From: Dyella_B nitratireducens
Lineage (GTDB): Bacteria; Pseudomonadota; Gammaproteobacteria; Xanthomonadales; Rhodanobacteraceae
Assembly: GCF_049532905.1 (NCBI RefSeq)
Contig: NZ_CP064032.1
Span: 3,844,001 to 3,908,000, forward strand
Direction: 5' to 3'
Length of the DNA stretch: 64,000 nt
Shown here: piece after piece, positions 1-8,640 of the stretch
How positions within the stretch are numbered: the first letter of the stretch is position 1
How the letters are laid out: the number at the start of each line of letters is the position of its first letter
The notes under the pieces: model-generated
What the model was told of the DNA's origin: nothing
The model's database searches: none
Seen by the model: the letters and a program-made list of their open reading frames with translations, nothing else
Position numbers and translations under genes: made by a program

Positions 1-1
1 G

Positions 2-1090
2 GAGCTGGATACCGCCATCCGTGCCTACCAGGATCTGGAAGCGCAGACCCAGGGTGGTTTCGATGTCGCGGATATCCAGGGGCTGTATCGCTCCTTCAGC
101 ACCGAATACAAACGGCTGCCTGCGCTGCACGCCCGGCTATGGTCGTTCTTCAAAGGCGTGGCCAATCGCCATGACACCGAACAATTCCGGCAGATACTCA
201 GCCCGCGATTTGTCCCGGATGGGGAAGGCGGCGAGTACGACGAGCGCCAGAAGTTGCGCGATGATTTCTCCGTCGCCTTGACCGAGTTCGGCTTGTGCTT
301 GCAGACGGCTTTGTCGTCACGCAGCTTCTTCGAGGATGGCCATTTTTCCGAAGACACCATCCGCCAGTACAAGCAGGATTTGAAGCGTCTTTCCGATATA
401 CGGCAGATGGTGCGCCGGGATGCCATGGAAACCGTGGATTACAGCGTCTACGAGGAACAGATCCGGCGGCTGGTGGACAAACAGGTGATCGGCAAGGAAA
501 TACGCGAGCCGGAAGGGGTTTATGTGGTGCACGAACTCGGCCGAAAAGAAACGCCGGAGGAGTGGTCGGAGGAAAAGACCCGCAACGAAACCGACCTGAT
601 CAAGACACGGCTGCGCAAGACGATCGAGCAAGACCTGGCCGACGATCCCTACGCGCAAAAGGTATTTGGCGAACTGCTGCGCCGGGCCATCGCCGAAGCC
701 GAAGCGATGTTCGATCATCCGCTGAAGCAATATGCCTTGTTCAAGAAATTCGAAGCGCAGATGGAATCCGGGCAGGTGCCGGGCGTTCCGCAGCCATTGG
801 AGAACCAGCCCAGGGCGCGGGCGTACTACGGTGTGCTGCGCCTGGTGCTGGGCGACGCCATGGACCCGACCGATGATGCCACGGTCGACCGCTTCGTCAG
901 TCTTGCACTGGATATCGATACGGCCGTGCGCGATGCCGTCGCCGAGAATTCCCTGAATCCTCAAAGCATCGAAGCCGCCATCCACCAAAGCCTGCTGCCG
1001 CGCCTGTTCGCCCTGATGGGCCTGGACAATGCCCGTGCTGCGGTCGATCACATCGTACAGGTCGTGCGAACCGAACTCAGTCGCCGATGA
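2..1090 (+). CDS. hsdR: Type I restriction enzyme R subunit, C-terminal part (5' end outside window)
   Basis: The reading frame is open from the first bases of the window and ends with TGA at 1088-1090. About 362 residues are visible. They match the helical C-terminal region of HsdR, the subunit that translocates and cuts DNA in type I restriction-modification: a charged helical stretch, then the segment around YGVLRLVLGDAMDP and a C-terminal helix ending in VVRTELSRR. The helicase motifs and nuclease domain must lie upstream, outside the window, as would hsdM and hsdS. The next gene overlaps it by 4 bases (ATGA), so the two are cotranscribed. The family call rests on similarity of the C-terminal region only. 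Confidence 0.75.
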   Translation, partial: ELDTAIRAYQDLEAQTQGGFDVADIQGLYRSFSTEYKRLPALHARLWSFFKGVANRHDTEQFRQILSPRFVPDGEGGEYDERQKLRDDFSVALTEFGLCLQTALSSRSFFEDGHFSEDTIRQYKQDLKRLSDIRQMVRRDAMETVDYSVYEEQIRRLVDKQVIGKEIREPEGVYVVHELGRKETPEEWSEEKTRNETDLIKTRLRKTIEQDLADDPYAQKVFGELLRRAIAEAEAMFDHPLKQYALFKKFEAQMESGQVPGVPQPLENQPRARAYYGVLRLVLGDAMDPTDDATVDRFVSLALDIDTAVRDAVAENSLNPQSIEAAIHQSLLPRLFALMGLDNARAAVDHIVQVVRTELSRR

Positions 1091-1836
1091 AAACGTCGGT
1101 GGCGCCCAGCGAACGGCTCGTTCTCGCTTACGGTGACCGCAAGATCGCCTTTGACATACGCCGTTCTGCAGCACGTAAACGACGAAGTATTGCGATCCAC
1201 GTCGAGCCGGATGGCAAAGTACGGGTCGATGCTCCGATGGATGCAACATCGCCGGCCATCCGAAAAGCACTCACGCGCCGGCTCGGCTGGGTTCATCACC
1301 AGCTCACGGACATCGAAAACCGCCGCCGCTGGGTCATGCCCAGGGAATACGTCAGTGGGGAGACCGTTCTCTATCTCGGGCGGCGCTATCGCCTGAAAGT
1401 AATTGACGCTGAAGATCACCCGCTTACCCGGCTCCGTGGCGGTTATCTGGAAGTGCATGTGGGCGATCGATCACCATCATGGGTTCGCGACGAACTCGAT
1501 CGATGGTGTCGCGATCGCGCCAAGCATGTTCTGACAGAGCGGCTCACCAACATGGCAGGTCAGCTGCGATGGGTACGAGAAATCCCGCCCGTGACGATTC
1601 GAAGCATGATGCGGCAATGGGGCAGCTGTTCGCCGAAAGGGCGCATCGCCCTCAATGTAGCCTTGATCTGCGCACCCGCCGAGTGCGTGGATTACGTGCT
1701 CTTGCACGAACTCTGCCACCTGAAGGTTCGTAGCCACAGAGCGCCGTTCTACCGCCTGCTGGAGGCACACATGCCTGACTGGCGCCGCGTCAAGACACGC
1801 CTGGACAATATGGCTGATCAGATACTGAGAAATTAG
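1087..1836 (+). CDS. YgjP-like (DUF45) zinc metalloprotease linked to type I restriction
   Basis: A 249-residue protein whose ATG overlaps the hsdR stop codon in an ATGA, implying translational coupling. The HExxH zinc motif is present as HELCH in LLHELCHLKVRSH, followed by a HRAPFYRLLEAHMPDW segment that would supply the third ligand. The N-terminal part (LAYGDRKIAFDIRRSAARKRRSI) and MRQWGSCSPKGRIALN are typical of the YgjP/WLM-like metallopeptidase family. Family members are often found directly after hsdR in type I restriction operons, but their role there is not established. Possible roles are proteolysis of HsdR or of stalled complexes; this is inference. Confidence 0.8.
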   Translation: MKTSVAPSERLVLAYGDRKIAFDIRRSAARKRRSIAIHVEPDGKVRVDAPMDATSPAIRKALTRRLGWVHHQLTDIENRRRWVMPREYVSGETVLYLGRRYRLKVIDAEDHPLTRLRGGYLEVHVGDRSPSWVRDELDRWCRDRAKHVLTERLTNMAGQLRWVREIPPVTIRSMMRQWGSCSPKGRIALNVALICAPAECVDYVLLHELCHLKVRSHRAPFYRLLEAHMPDWRRVKTRLDNMADQILRN

Positions 1837-2230
1837 GATCTATTGACATCGAGCTGCCACCAATACGCAGCGCGTAGGCTGGGGTGCAAACCCTGATATA
1901 TCCCCACGTTTTTTGCGTTATCCCAGCGAAAAAGCTGGGGTTCAGGTCAATATTGTTTCAGCGCGAACCGTCATTCCGGCGAAGGCCGGAATCCATCGCC
2001 AGTACGAAGCATGGATTCCGGCCTTCGCCGGAATGACCACTGGCTTCGAAACAAACTTCATGCAAACCCAGGACTTCTCTGGCATAACGGGGAAAAATGT
2101 GGGCATATCTCAGAGTGCAAACCCCAACATTCTCGTCCCGATCAACATGGCGATGTTTGGATTTACACTCAATCTACGCTGAAATCATGTGACCGTATCG
2201 CGGTACCGCACCGATGGTTAGAGGGGATGC
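1837..2230. other. Repeat-rich intergenic region without a gene
   Basis: No credible gene is present. The region holds a small hairpin (CCCAGC/GCTGGG, 1922-1939), a long REP-like inverted repeat (1970-2036) and an imperfect inverted repeat (2114-2130 with 2153-2169, about 14 of 17 positions matching). The phrase GTGCAAACCC occurs twice, near 1883 and 2116. An open frame across it translates to TVIPAKAGIH, the usual artefact of this repeat type. Confidence 0.6.
1970..2036. repeat. REP-like inverted repeat (CATTCCGGCGAAGGCCGGAAT)
   Basis: The left arm GTCATTCCGGCGAAGG... (1970-1996) and the right arm ATGGATTCCGG... (2011-2036) are near-perfect inverted copies separated by 14 bases. Each arm also contains a short internal palindrome (TTCCGGC...GCCGGAA). 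This type of intergenic element is common in beta- and gammaproteobacterial genomes. Confidence 0.8.
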
Positions 2231-2686
2231 ATGGACATTCGCGTAGACGATCTTTCAAGTGCCTCGACCCAGGCGCTTTTGCATCTACACCTGGCAGGCA
2301 TGCATTCGAATTCGCCACCCGGGCAAGTGTTCGCACTCGACCTCTCTGGCCTGACGTCACCGAACGTCACGGTGTGGAGCGTGTGGAATGGTGACGACAT
2401 CTGCGGCATCGGGGCGCTGAAACAGCTCGATGCAAGCTCGGGCGAAATAAAGTCGATGCGCACGCATCCGGATTATCTGCGGCGCGGCGTAGCGGCTGCA
2501 CTGCTGGAACACATCATCGATGAGGCGCGAGTGCGCGGCTTGCACCGGCTATGCCTGGAAACCGGTAGTGGTCCAGCGTTTGAAGCGGCGCTTTCTCTTT
2601 ATCGGCGACGCGGCTTCGTTAATGGTGAAGCCTTCTCCGATTATCAAAAGAGCGACTTCAATCAGTTTCTGCATTTGGCGTTATAG
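2231..2686 (+). CDS. GNAT family N-acetyltransferase
   Basis: A 151-residue single-domain GNAT protein. The acetyl-CoA-binding motif A is visible as IKSMRTHPDYLRRGVAAALLEHIIDEA, with the R-x-x-G-x-A signature in RRGVAAALL, preceded by the strand VWNGDDICGIGALKQLD. Motif B follows (LCLETGSGP, SLYRRRGFVNGEAFSDY). It resembles the YsnE/PaiA-like group of small-molecule acetyltransferases. It stands alone between repeat elements, so context gives no substrate. Confidence 0.85.
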   Translation: MDIRVDDLSSASTQALLHLHLAGMHSNSPPGQVFALDLSGLTSPNVTVWSVWNGDDICGIGALKQLDASSGEIKSMRTHPDYLRRGVAAALLEHIIDEARVRGLHRLCLETGSGPAFEAALSLYRRRGFVNGEAFSDYQKSDFNQFLHLAL

Positions 2687-2716
2687 CTTCGTGCTCAAAC
2701 GCACATGTACGGCGAC

Positions 2717-2750
2717 GGCCGTCATTCCCGCTTTCGCGGGAATGACGGCC
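2717..2750. repeat. REP-like hairpin GGCCGTCATTCCCGC
   Basis: A perfect 15-bp inverted repeat with a 4-base loop (TTTC) lies between the ends of the convergent GNAT and TonB-receptor genes. It belongs to the same family as the element at 39123-39163. It has no U-run, so it is more likely a REP element that stabilises 3' ends than a classical terminator. Confidence 0.75.
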
Positions 2751-2774
2751 AAGGAAAAATATCTCGCCAGAATG

Positions 2775-5252
2775 TTAGAACTTCGCCCTCAACTCCACCC
2801 CAAAGGTGCGCGGTGGCGTGATGGTGGCATACGGCGTCCCGAAATCATTGGTGCTGTCATTACCGATGCTGACCACATAGCGCTTGTTGAACATATTGTT
2901 GACGTACACGCCAACGCCCCAGCGCTCATCCGGCGTATGCCAATCCAGTCGTGCATCGGTGCGCTGCGTGGCCGTGCCCACACTGAACAACGGTGTGCTC
3001 AAACACGTGCCTTGAACACCGGAGTCGGCATTGCAGCGCGTGCGGCCACGGTACGCGTACTGCATGTTGAGTTCCAGGTTGCCGTGGTAGACGTCGAACC
3101 AGGTGTAGTCAAAGCCGGCCGTGGCCGAGAAGAACGGTTCGCCGGTCGGCTGGCCATCCAGGCTCACGCCGGAGGTCGAGGTGCCGTGGGTATAGGTGCT
3201 GTCGATATACGCGCTGGTGAAGTTCAATCGCAGCGCCTGCACCGGTTGCCACTGCGCTTCGACATCCAAGCCATGCGCATGCTGATCGCTGGTCATCACC
3301 GTATAGAACGGCACCCCCGAACCATTGAAGTTCGAGTTGAGCACGGACGACTGCAAATTCGAATAGCGGTAGTAGTAGGCTGACGCGTTGAGCAGCAGGT
3401 TGTATTCGGGGAAGACCGCTTTCACGCCGGTTTCGTAGTTCCACACCTTTTCCGGTGCATACAGTGAGCCCACCTGCAGGCTGTTGTAACCGCCCGCCTT
3501 GTAACCCTTGGTGGCCGAGATATACGCCATGAGGTCGGGGGTGAACTTGTAGCTCAGCACCGCGCGGGGGCTGAAGTCATGCCAGCTGTGCCGGGTCGCT
3601 ACCCATTGGCCGACTGCATTGGGAAAGATGATGTTGCTGCCGAAGGCACCCAGCGCCTGCTGGGCTTGCGGCGGAAGGAGATCATAGATGCCGCTGGCGA
3701 CAAGTGCAGCCACCGTCTGGTCAAACGCCGTCGCCTGACGCGGTGGTGTGTACCAGGTGAAGTCTTTCTGATCTTCGGTATAGCGCAAGCCGGTGGTCAG
3801 ATCGAGCTGATCGTTGAGGTGCCAGATCACGTCGCCGAAGGCCGCATATGCCTTGAACTTGCCGACGTTGTTGATCTCTTCCCGCCACGGATCGCCCAGC
3901 AGGCTATACGGCAACCCGAGGGCCTGCAGGCCTTGGGTAATCTCAGTCAACGGCAAGCCGAGCCCGTCCACGTTCTGCGCCAAGGTATCGAGGCTGCTTG
4001 TGTTGGTGTTCACCTGGCTGGTCTGGCGTGCCTGCTCCGAGTAGAAACTGACGCCGGAAACCCAATCCATCAGGTCGTTGTCACCCGCCAGCTTGAACTC
4101 CTGGTAGTAGCTGTTGTTGTGCTCGATGTTCGCCGTATCCAGATAGCTGACGACGTGATCGGTGCCGTCGTTGTCTTCGTCGTTGAAAGTGTTGAAGTGA
4201 CGCCAGGCAGTGGTCGACGTAAAGCTGCCCCAGGAGAACGAGTGATCGACGATCAAGGTCGAGCCATCGAAATGCCGCCATTCGCGCGCCTGGATGGCAT
4301 CGTTGTAGAGTGGTGCGGTAAGCGGATTCAGATACGTGGCGGGATTGGGCGGATAAGGCGGGCGCTCGTTGGTGTCGCTGGAGAGCGGTATCAGGCCAAC
4401 GGCCGGGCGTGGCGGCTGATCCAGGCGCTCGTGATCCCACGACCACAGCACGCGCGTATCCGGGGTGATGTTCCAGCGGTACACGACGCGGGTGCCCCAG
4501 TCGTCGTTCTTGCCGTAGTGCTGGCCGTTGGCCTGGTCGCGGATCCAGCCGTCGCTCTGGTTGTCGAGCACGCTGATGCGCAGGGCCATGTCCTTGTTGA
4601 GCGGGATGTTGACCAGCGCATCCTCATAGCGCTCGCCCTCGTTGCCATAGCGCAGCACCACTTTGCCCTCGAACTTGTCGGTGGGCTCGTTGGTGACGAT
4701 GGAGATCGCGCCACCTGCTGCATTCCGGCCGAATAGCGTGCCTTGCGGGCCCTTCAGCACTTCGATGCGATCGATGTCGTTGAAGGCGAGCAAGGCGCCA
4801 CCGGAACGCGCCGCATAAACACCATCGATATACACACCCACGGCCGATTCGGTACCGATGCCGAAGTCGCTGGTGCTGATGCCGCGCAACGAATAGTTGG
4901 GCTGCGTCGGTTGACTGCCGTCCACCACCAGGCCCGGTACGAACAACGAGATCTTGCTCAGATCGGTGGCCGCTTGAGTGTTGATCTGCTGCGCGGTGAG
5001 GATCTGCAGCGCTATCGGCACCTGTTCCATCTGCTGAGTGCGGCTTTGGGCTGTCACCGTGATGTTGCCGAGCTGCTGGGCTTTGGCGGCATTAGCTGTC
5101 TGCTGGCCCGCTTTTTTCGCCGCGGTGGTGTTGCCGGTATCCTGCCCTGTCCCATCGGCCATGGCCGGTGCTGCTGCAAACAACCACAATGCCGCGCCGC
5201 CATAAAGCGCATGGCGCAGAGTCGCGGACAACTTACGTGGACGCATCTTCAT
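2775..5252 (-). CDS. TonB-dependent outer-membrane receptor
   Basis: About 825 residues from the ATG at 5252, which is preceded by AGGGGAGATAAC, a strong Shine-Dalgarno with good spacing. An upstream in-frame ATG at 5354 lacks this and would bury the signal peptide. The N-terminus has a signal peptide (LRHALYGGAALWLFAAAPAMA), then a Gln/Ala-rich linker, a plug domain (VPIALQILTAQQINTQ, NYSLRGIS, GVYIDGVY, IDRIEVLKGPQGTLFGRNAAGGAI) and a beta-barrel ending in aromatic GVELRAKF, as required for outer-membrane insertion. Plug and barrel resemble the Proteobacterial receptors used for carbohydrates and xenobiotics as well as siderophores. It is the last gene of the kinase-aldolase-aminotransferase-transporter operon, which suggests it imports that pathway's substrate. 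Confidence 0.9.
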   Translation of the reverse strand: MKMRPRKLSATLRHALYGGAALWLFAAAPAMADGTGQDTGNTTAAKKAGQQTANAAKAQQLGNITVTAQSRTQQMEQVPIALQILTAQQINTQAATDLSKISLFVPGLVVDGSQPTQPNYSLRGISTSDFGIGTESAVGVYIDGVYAARSGGALLAFNDIDRIEVLKGPQGTLFGRNAAGGAISIVTNEPTDKFEGKVVLRYGNEGERYEDALVNIPLNKDMALRISVLDNQSDGWIRDQANGQHYGKNDDWGTRVVYRWNITPDTRVLWSWDHERLDQPPRPAVGLIPLSSDTNERPPYPPNPATYLNPLTAPLYNDAIQAREWRHFDGSTLIVDHSFSWGSFTSTTAWRHFNTFNDEDNDGTDHVVSYLDTANIEHNNSYYQEFKLAGDNDLMDWVSGVSFYSEQARQTSQVNTNTSSLDTLAQNVDGLGLPLTEITQGLQALGLPYSLLGDPWREEINNVGKFKAYAAFGDVIWHLNDQLDLTTGLRYTEDQKDFTWYTPPRQATAFDQTVAALVASGIYDLLPPQAQQALGAFGSNIIFPNAVGQWVATRHSWHDFSPRAVLSYKFTPDLMAYISATKGYKAGGYNSLQVGSLYAPEKVWNYETGVKAVFPEYNLLLNASAYYYRYSNLQSSVLNSNFNGSGVPFYTVMTSDQHAHGLDVEAQWQPVQALRLNFTSAYIDSTYTHGTSTSGVSLDGQPTGEPFFSATAGFDYTWFDVYHGNLELNMQYAYRGRTRCNADSGVQGTCLSTPLFSVGTATQRTDARLDWHTPDERWGVGVYVNNMFNKRYVVSIGNDSTNDFGTPYATITPPRTFGVELRAKF

Positions 5253-5301
5253 GTTATCTCCCCTCATCGTGGCATCGCGATGAACGCGCGATGCGTATCG
5301 T

Positions 5302-6510
5302 CTATTTGACGCTCCCCTCACCCGACAAAGCCCCGTGCCTGGAGAGCACACCAAGCTTCACCAACAACACTGCCAGCACGACACATGCCGAAAAACAGGC
5401 CGCCAACAGCGGCACATGCCGCACGTCGTTGCCATGCACGGTCAACGACGTCACCAAAGGCCCAAACCCGCTGCCCACCAGCTGTGCCGGCGGCACCAAC
5501 ATGGCAATGCGCCCGCGCGGATCGATATCGAAAGCTAGCCGGATGTGGAACGGCATCTGGAACAGCCACAGGAAGCCGAACACCGCGCACAGCACTGCAA
5601 AGGCCAACGTACTGTGCGCAGGCAACCGATACATGGTCATGCCTAGGGCGGCGAGGGCCAGCGCGCTCACGATCAAGGCTTGCGACACTTTTCCCCAGCG
5701 CACGCTCAAGGATGCCGCACCACCGCCGACGATCTGCATGATCAGCACGAGTGCTGCAAGCGTGTTGATCGACATGCCGATACCGGCAGCGTTCGCCACC
5801 GGCTCGAGATAAGCCCACAGCGCTCCGATGGCGCTCATATGCAGAAAAGGCACCAGCAACGAGAAAAACCCCGTCCATGAAACGATGGATGGCTGGATGT
5901 CTTCCGCATGCATGCCCAATTTTGCAGGCAGGTGCGAAGCAACCAACCACGGCAGCACGCAAAGTATGGCAAGCAGCACGAAGGGCTCGCCCCAACCCAG
6001 CGACGCGATGGATACCTTGGCGAGCACCAAGGCGGCAGCTGCCTGCACCGCCGTCTGCAGCGTGAGGAAAACACCTGCCAGTCGATCCGGTTTCGGCGAG
6101 CGGATGATGATCATCGTCGCGATCCAGAACAAACAGGCTTCGGCAAGCCCGGCCGCAACGCGCCACGCTATGCAGACCAGGTCACCGCGCGCCGTCAACG
6201 TCATTAGATTGATGGCGATCAGCAACACACTCGCCACCAGCGCCACCGTGCGAAGGTGATTCAGAGGCAACCATTTCTCGGCGATGATGGTGCCGATGCC
6301 CAATGCGAAGATCTCCCCCATGGCCACCATGCCGACGCCTTCCATCGAAATTCTCTGCTGGTCCACCAGCGCTCCCAGCAGCGCCGGCTGCAAGCCGAGC
6401 ACCAGCAGCGCGACGCAGCCGATGATCAACGCAGCAGCAGTTTCGGAAGACTTGAAGTGCACCGAGACCGATGTATTCATGGATGTGTTCCGCCAAGGCA
6501 TGTTTGGCAT
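5302..6510 (-). CDS. MFS transporter
   Basis: About 400 residues with roughly twelve hydrophobic segments, of major facilitator type. The start is uncertain. The ATG at 6510 has AGGGGGAG about 12 bases upstream; the ATG at 6480 (MNTSVSVHFK) has GGCGGA and gives a more usual short cytoplasmic N-terminus of 392 residues. There are no obvious substrate-specific motifs. It lies 19-49 bases after the aldolase-like gene and 49 bases before the TonB receptor, in the same operon. It is the likely inner-membrane step for the compound imported by the receptor. Confidence 0.85.
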   Translation of the reverse strand: MPNMPWRNTSMNTSVSVHFKSSETAAALIIGCVALLVLGLQPALLGALVDQQRISMEGVGMVAMGEIFALGIGTIIAEKWLPLNHLRTVALVASVLLIAINLMTLTARGDLVCIAWRVAAGLAEACLFWIATMIIIRSPKPDRLAGVFLTLQTAVQAAAALVLAKVSIASLGWGEPFVLLAILCVLPWLVASHLPAKLGMHAEDIQPSIVSWTGFFSLLVPFLHMSAIGALWAYLEPVANAAGIGMSINTLAALVLIMQIVGGGAASLSVRWGKVSQALIVSALALAALGMTMYRLPAHSTLAFAVLCAVFGFLWLFQMPFHIRLAFDIDPRGRIAMLVPPAQLVGSGFGPLVTSLTVHGNDVRHVPLLAACFSACVVLAVLLVKLGVLSRHGALSGEGSVK

Positions 6511-6529
6511 CGCGACATGACGCTCCCCC

Positions 6530-7171
6530 TCAGTAACCTTTCACTTCTTCCGGCAGTAGTCCTTGCGCGAAACGTTGCGCGGCTCGCTTTTGATCCTTCT
6601 TCAACCGTCCGTTGGCAATGTGGCAAACCCACCATGGCAGCGTGTGCAGGGGCATACCTGTCGCCTTGGCGAGTACATAGGCTTTGGCGCATTTCTCCAG
6701 CAATTCGGCGTTGAGCACGAGGCGGTGCACGGTGTTGCCGAATACCGAGACGTCGTGCTCGCCGGCCCATACGTTGCCACCGGTCGCAAGAGTTGGCTGC
6801 GCACGCGCCTGCAGATCATCGGTGTGATGAAACATCGGCACGACCGTGGCGCCCAGGTGCCTGGCCTGCTCATCAAACAGCTGCGGAAGCTGGCCACCGA
6901 AGCTGCCGAGCATGCGCCCGAATACACCGCCTCCTAGCGCAATGGCTCCCACATCGGCGCGTGCGGCGTAAACGGCAGCGTGTCTTGCATGTTCAAGGCT
7001 CGGTTGGGTGGATAGCGACACGCGCACCGGTTCGTCGTCCGCTGTGGCGATCAGCATGTCGCCTGCATCGGGCAAGCGGACGGAAACACTGCCACCTGCG
7101 CCAAGCAGATGCTTCTCATCCAAGCGTCGCATGGCATCGAGGAGAAGGTTCTCAAGCGCCATGGCTATCAC
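6530..7171 (-). CDS. Class II aldolase/adducin-fold protein lacking zinc ligands (probable pseudoenzyme)
   Basis: A 213-residue protein with the class II aldolase/adducin layout: LLGAGGSVSVRL (usual GNxSxR region), then SLEHARHAAVYAARADVGAIALGGGVFG. In active aldolases this last part reads E...H..IY..RPDV.A..HTH. Here Glu60 is kept but the zinc-binding His-x-His is replaced by LGG (79-81), and no later RxHG motif is seen. It therefore cannot bind Zn in the known way. It overlaps the aminotransferase by 4 bases and shares an operon with a catalytically complete paralogue (8637-9302), so a regulatory or scaffold role is possible. That role is inference. Confidence 0.75.
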   Translation of the reverse strand: MIAMALENLLLDAMRRLDEKHLLGAGGSVSVRLPDAGDMLIATADDEPVRVSLSTQPSLEHARHAAVYAARADVGAIALGGGVFGRMLGSFGGQLPQLFDEQARHLGATVVPMFHHTDDLQARAQPTLATGGNVWAGEHDVSVFGNTVHRLVLNAELLEKCAKAYVLAKATGMPLHTLPWWVCHIANGRLKKDQKRAAQRFAQGLLPEEVKGY

Positions 7172-8640
7172 ACCAGTTTGAATACGTCTTCGAAACGATT
7201 AAGCGCGTCGTCGATCACATCGTCGGTGTCCGCGAGACTGGTGTAGATACGGCTGCCCGCCAAAGTGATCACCCCGTGCGCGGTATAGGCCGCCCCCATT
7301 TCCTCCATCATGTGCTTGCGCGCTTTCGCTTCGTTCTTCGCGCGAACGAGCTTGAGCAGGTTGCTGGTATCCAACAGCATCACGCCGGATGTCTGCAGAT
7401 GCACGATAGAGCCCATGTTGTAGGCAACATAAGGCAGGCCGAAGCGTTCGATGATCTGTTCCAGACCTTGCCGCAAACGATCACCGGCACGGCCTGCCTT
7501 CACCGCAGCTTGCGTGCGTTGCATCTCGAGCAGGGCGTAGTAGCCGGCCGCGCATGACAAGGGATTGGCGGTGAGCGTGCCACCCACGAACGCACGCTTG
7601 GAGGTGGTGCCGATGCCGCCGACCAGCATCATCATGATGTCGCGCCGACCGCCGATGCCGCCCGCCATGGGGTAGCCGCCGGTAAGGCATTTGCCGAGTA
7701 TGGTCAGGTCGGGCTTGATGCCGAAATAGCCCTGCGCACCGCCCATGCCGGCGCGAAAACCGGTGACCACTTCATCGAAGATCAGCAGCGCATTGAATTC
7801 ATCGCACAGCTTGCGTAGCTGGGCATTGAAATCCCGCGTTGCCGGTCTGGTGCCGCTTTCCGGGCCGAACGGCTCCACGATGATGGCCGCCGTGCCGCCG
7901 CGCAGGCGGTTCCACATCAGCTTGCGGCGTACGGCATCCAGATCATTCGGCAAGCTTTCCTGCGTTGTGGCGGTGGCACCGCGCGGAATGCCGATGGCCT
8001 CCATGCGGCCGGTGTTCGGCAGTCGCATGCCGTACACCATCTGGTCGCTCCAGCCGTGATAACCGCCGCCGATCTTGATCACGCGTTTCTTGCCGGTATA
8101 GGCGCGCGCCAGGCGGATCGCGCCCATCACGGCTTCCGTGCCGGAGCCCATCATGCGCAGCATCTCGACGCCTGGCATGACCTGGCACACCAGCTCCGCG
8201 AGTTTTACTTCGTATTCGTGCAGCAGTCCGGTGATGGGGCTGCACTCATGCAACAGCGTTTGCACTTGCGCGAGCACGGGCTGGTAATTGGAGCCGAGCA
8301 ACGTCGGTCCGCCGGCTTGCAGAAAGTCGATATAGCGATTGCCGTCCACGTCTGTCATATGCGCGTCGCGCGCGTCGCGGATCGCCAGCGGGAACGGATA
8401 GTTGAACGCCAGGTTGTGCTGCACGCCGCCCGGAATGACTTGCTTGGCCTGCTCGGAGAGGCGCTTGGAACCCTGGCAGCGGGTTTCGAAATAATCGAGC
8501 ACCTTGGCCATCGCATCGCGGCGGATCGGCCGGATGGGCTGCTTCACCAGCGCATCAAAACGCCGATAGAGCGAATCGGTATCCGGCCATTGGGAAATCG
8601 CGCTGTCGGCGATGTCGACGGACGCATTGTGGAAGTTCAT
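7168..8640 (-). CDS. Class III PLP aminotransferase, glutamate-1-semialdehyde mutase-like
   Basis: A 490-residue fold-type I enzyme. Visible motifs are PGGVQHNLAF at the N-terminus, MMGSGTEAVMGAIRLARAYTGK (phosphate-binding), GGYHGWSD, LLIFDEVVTGFR (Asp289 contacts the pyridine N) and LTILGKCLTGGYP with the Schiff-base Lys317. It is longer than HemL (about 427 residues), and a canonical hemL lies elsewhere at 62385-63668, so this copy is not for heme. It is flanked on both sides by 4-base ATGA overlaps with the aldolase genes, which means tight cotranslation. The likely role is transamination of an aldehyde or keto intermediate in the operon's catabolic route; the substrate is unknown. Confidence 0.85.
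   Translation of the reverse strand: MNFHNASVDIADSAISQWPDTDSLYRRFDALVKQPIRPIRRDAMAKVLDYFETRCQGSKRLSEQAKQVIPGGVQHNLAFNYPFPLAIRDARDAHMTDVDGNRYIDFLQAGGPTLLGSNYQPVLAQVQTLLHECSPITGLLHEYEVKLAELVCQVMPGVEMLRMMGSGTEAVMGAIRLARAYTGKKRVIKIGGGYHGWSDQMVYGMRLPNTGRMEAIGIPRGATATTQESLPNDLDAVRRKLMWNRLRGGTAAIIVEPFGPESGTRPATRDFNAQLRKLCDEFNALLIFDEVVTGFRAGMGGAQGYFGIKPDLTILGKCLTGGYPMAGGIGGRRDIMMMLVGGIGTTSKRAFVGGTLTANPLSCAAGYYALLEMQRTQAAVKAGRAGDRLRQGLEQIIERFGLPYVAYNMGSIVHLQTSGVMLLDTSNLLKLVRAKNEAKARKHMMEEMGAAYTAHGVITLAGSRIYTSLADTDDVIDDALNRFEDVFKLV

Noticed and set aside
1913..2182. Open frame of 89 codons translating to TVIPAKAGIH-like sequence
   Set aside because: This is the known false translation of a REP-like inverted repeat, with no ribosome site and no protein pattern.
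3579..4736. Long antisense open frame of 385 codons across the TonB receptor gene
   Set aside because: High GC content creates long antisense frames. The receptor frame has clear domain motifs; the antisense one has none.
7168..8640. A second hemL
   Set aside because: It is about 60 residues longer, is in a catabolic operon, and the canonical hemL is at 62385-63668.
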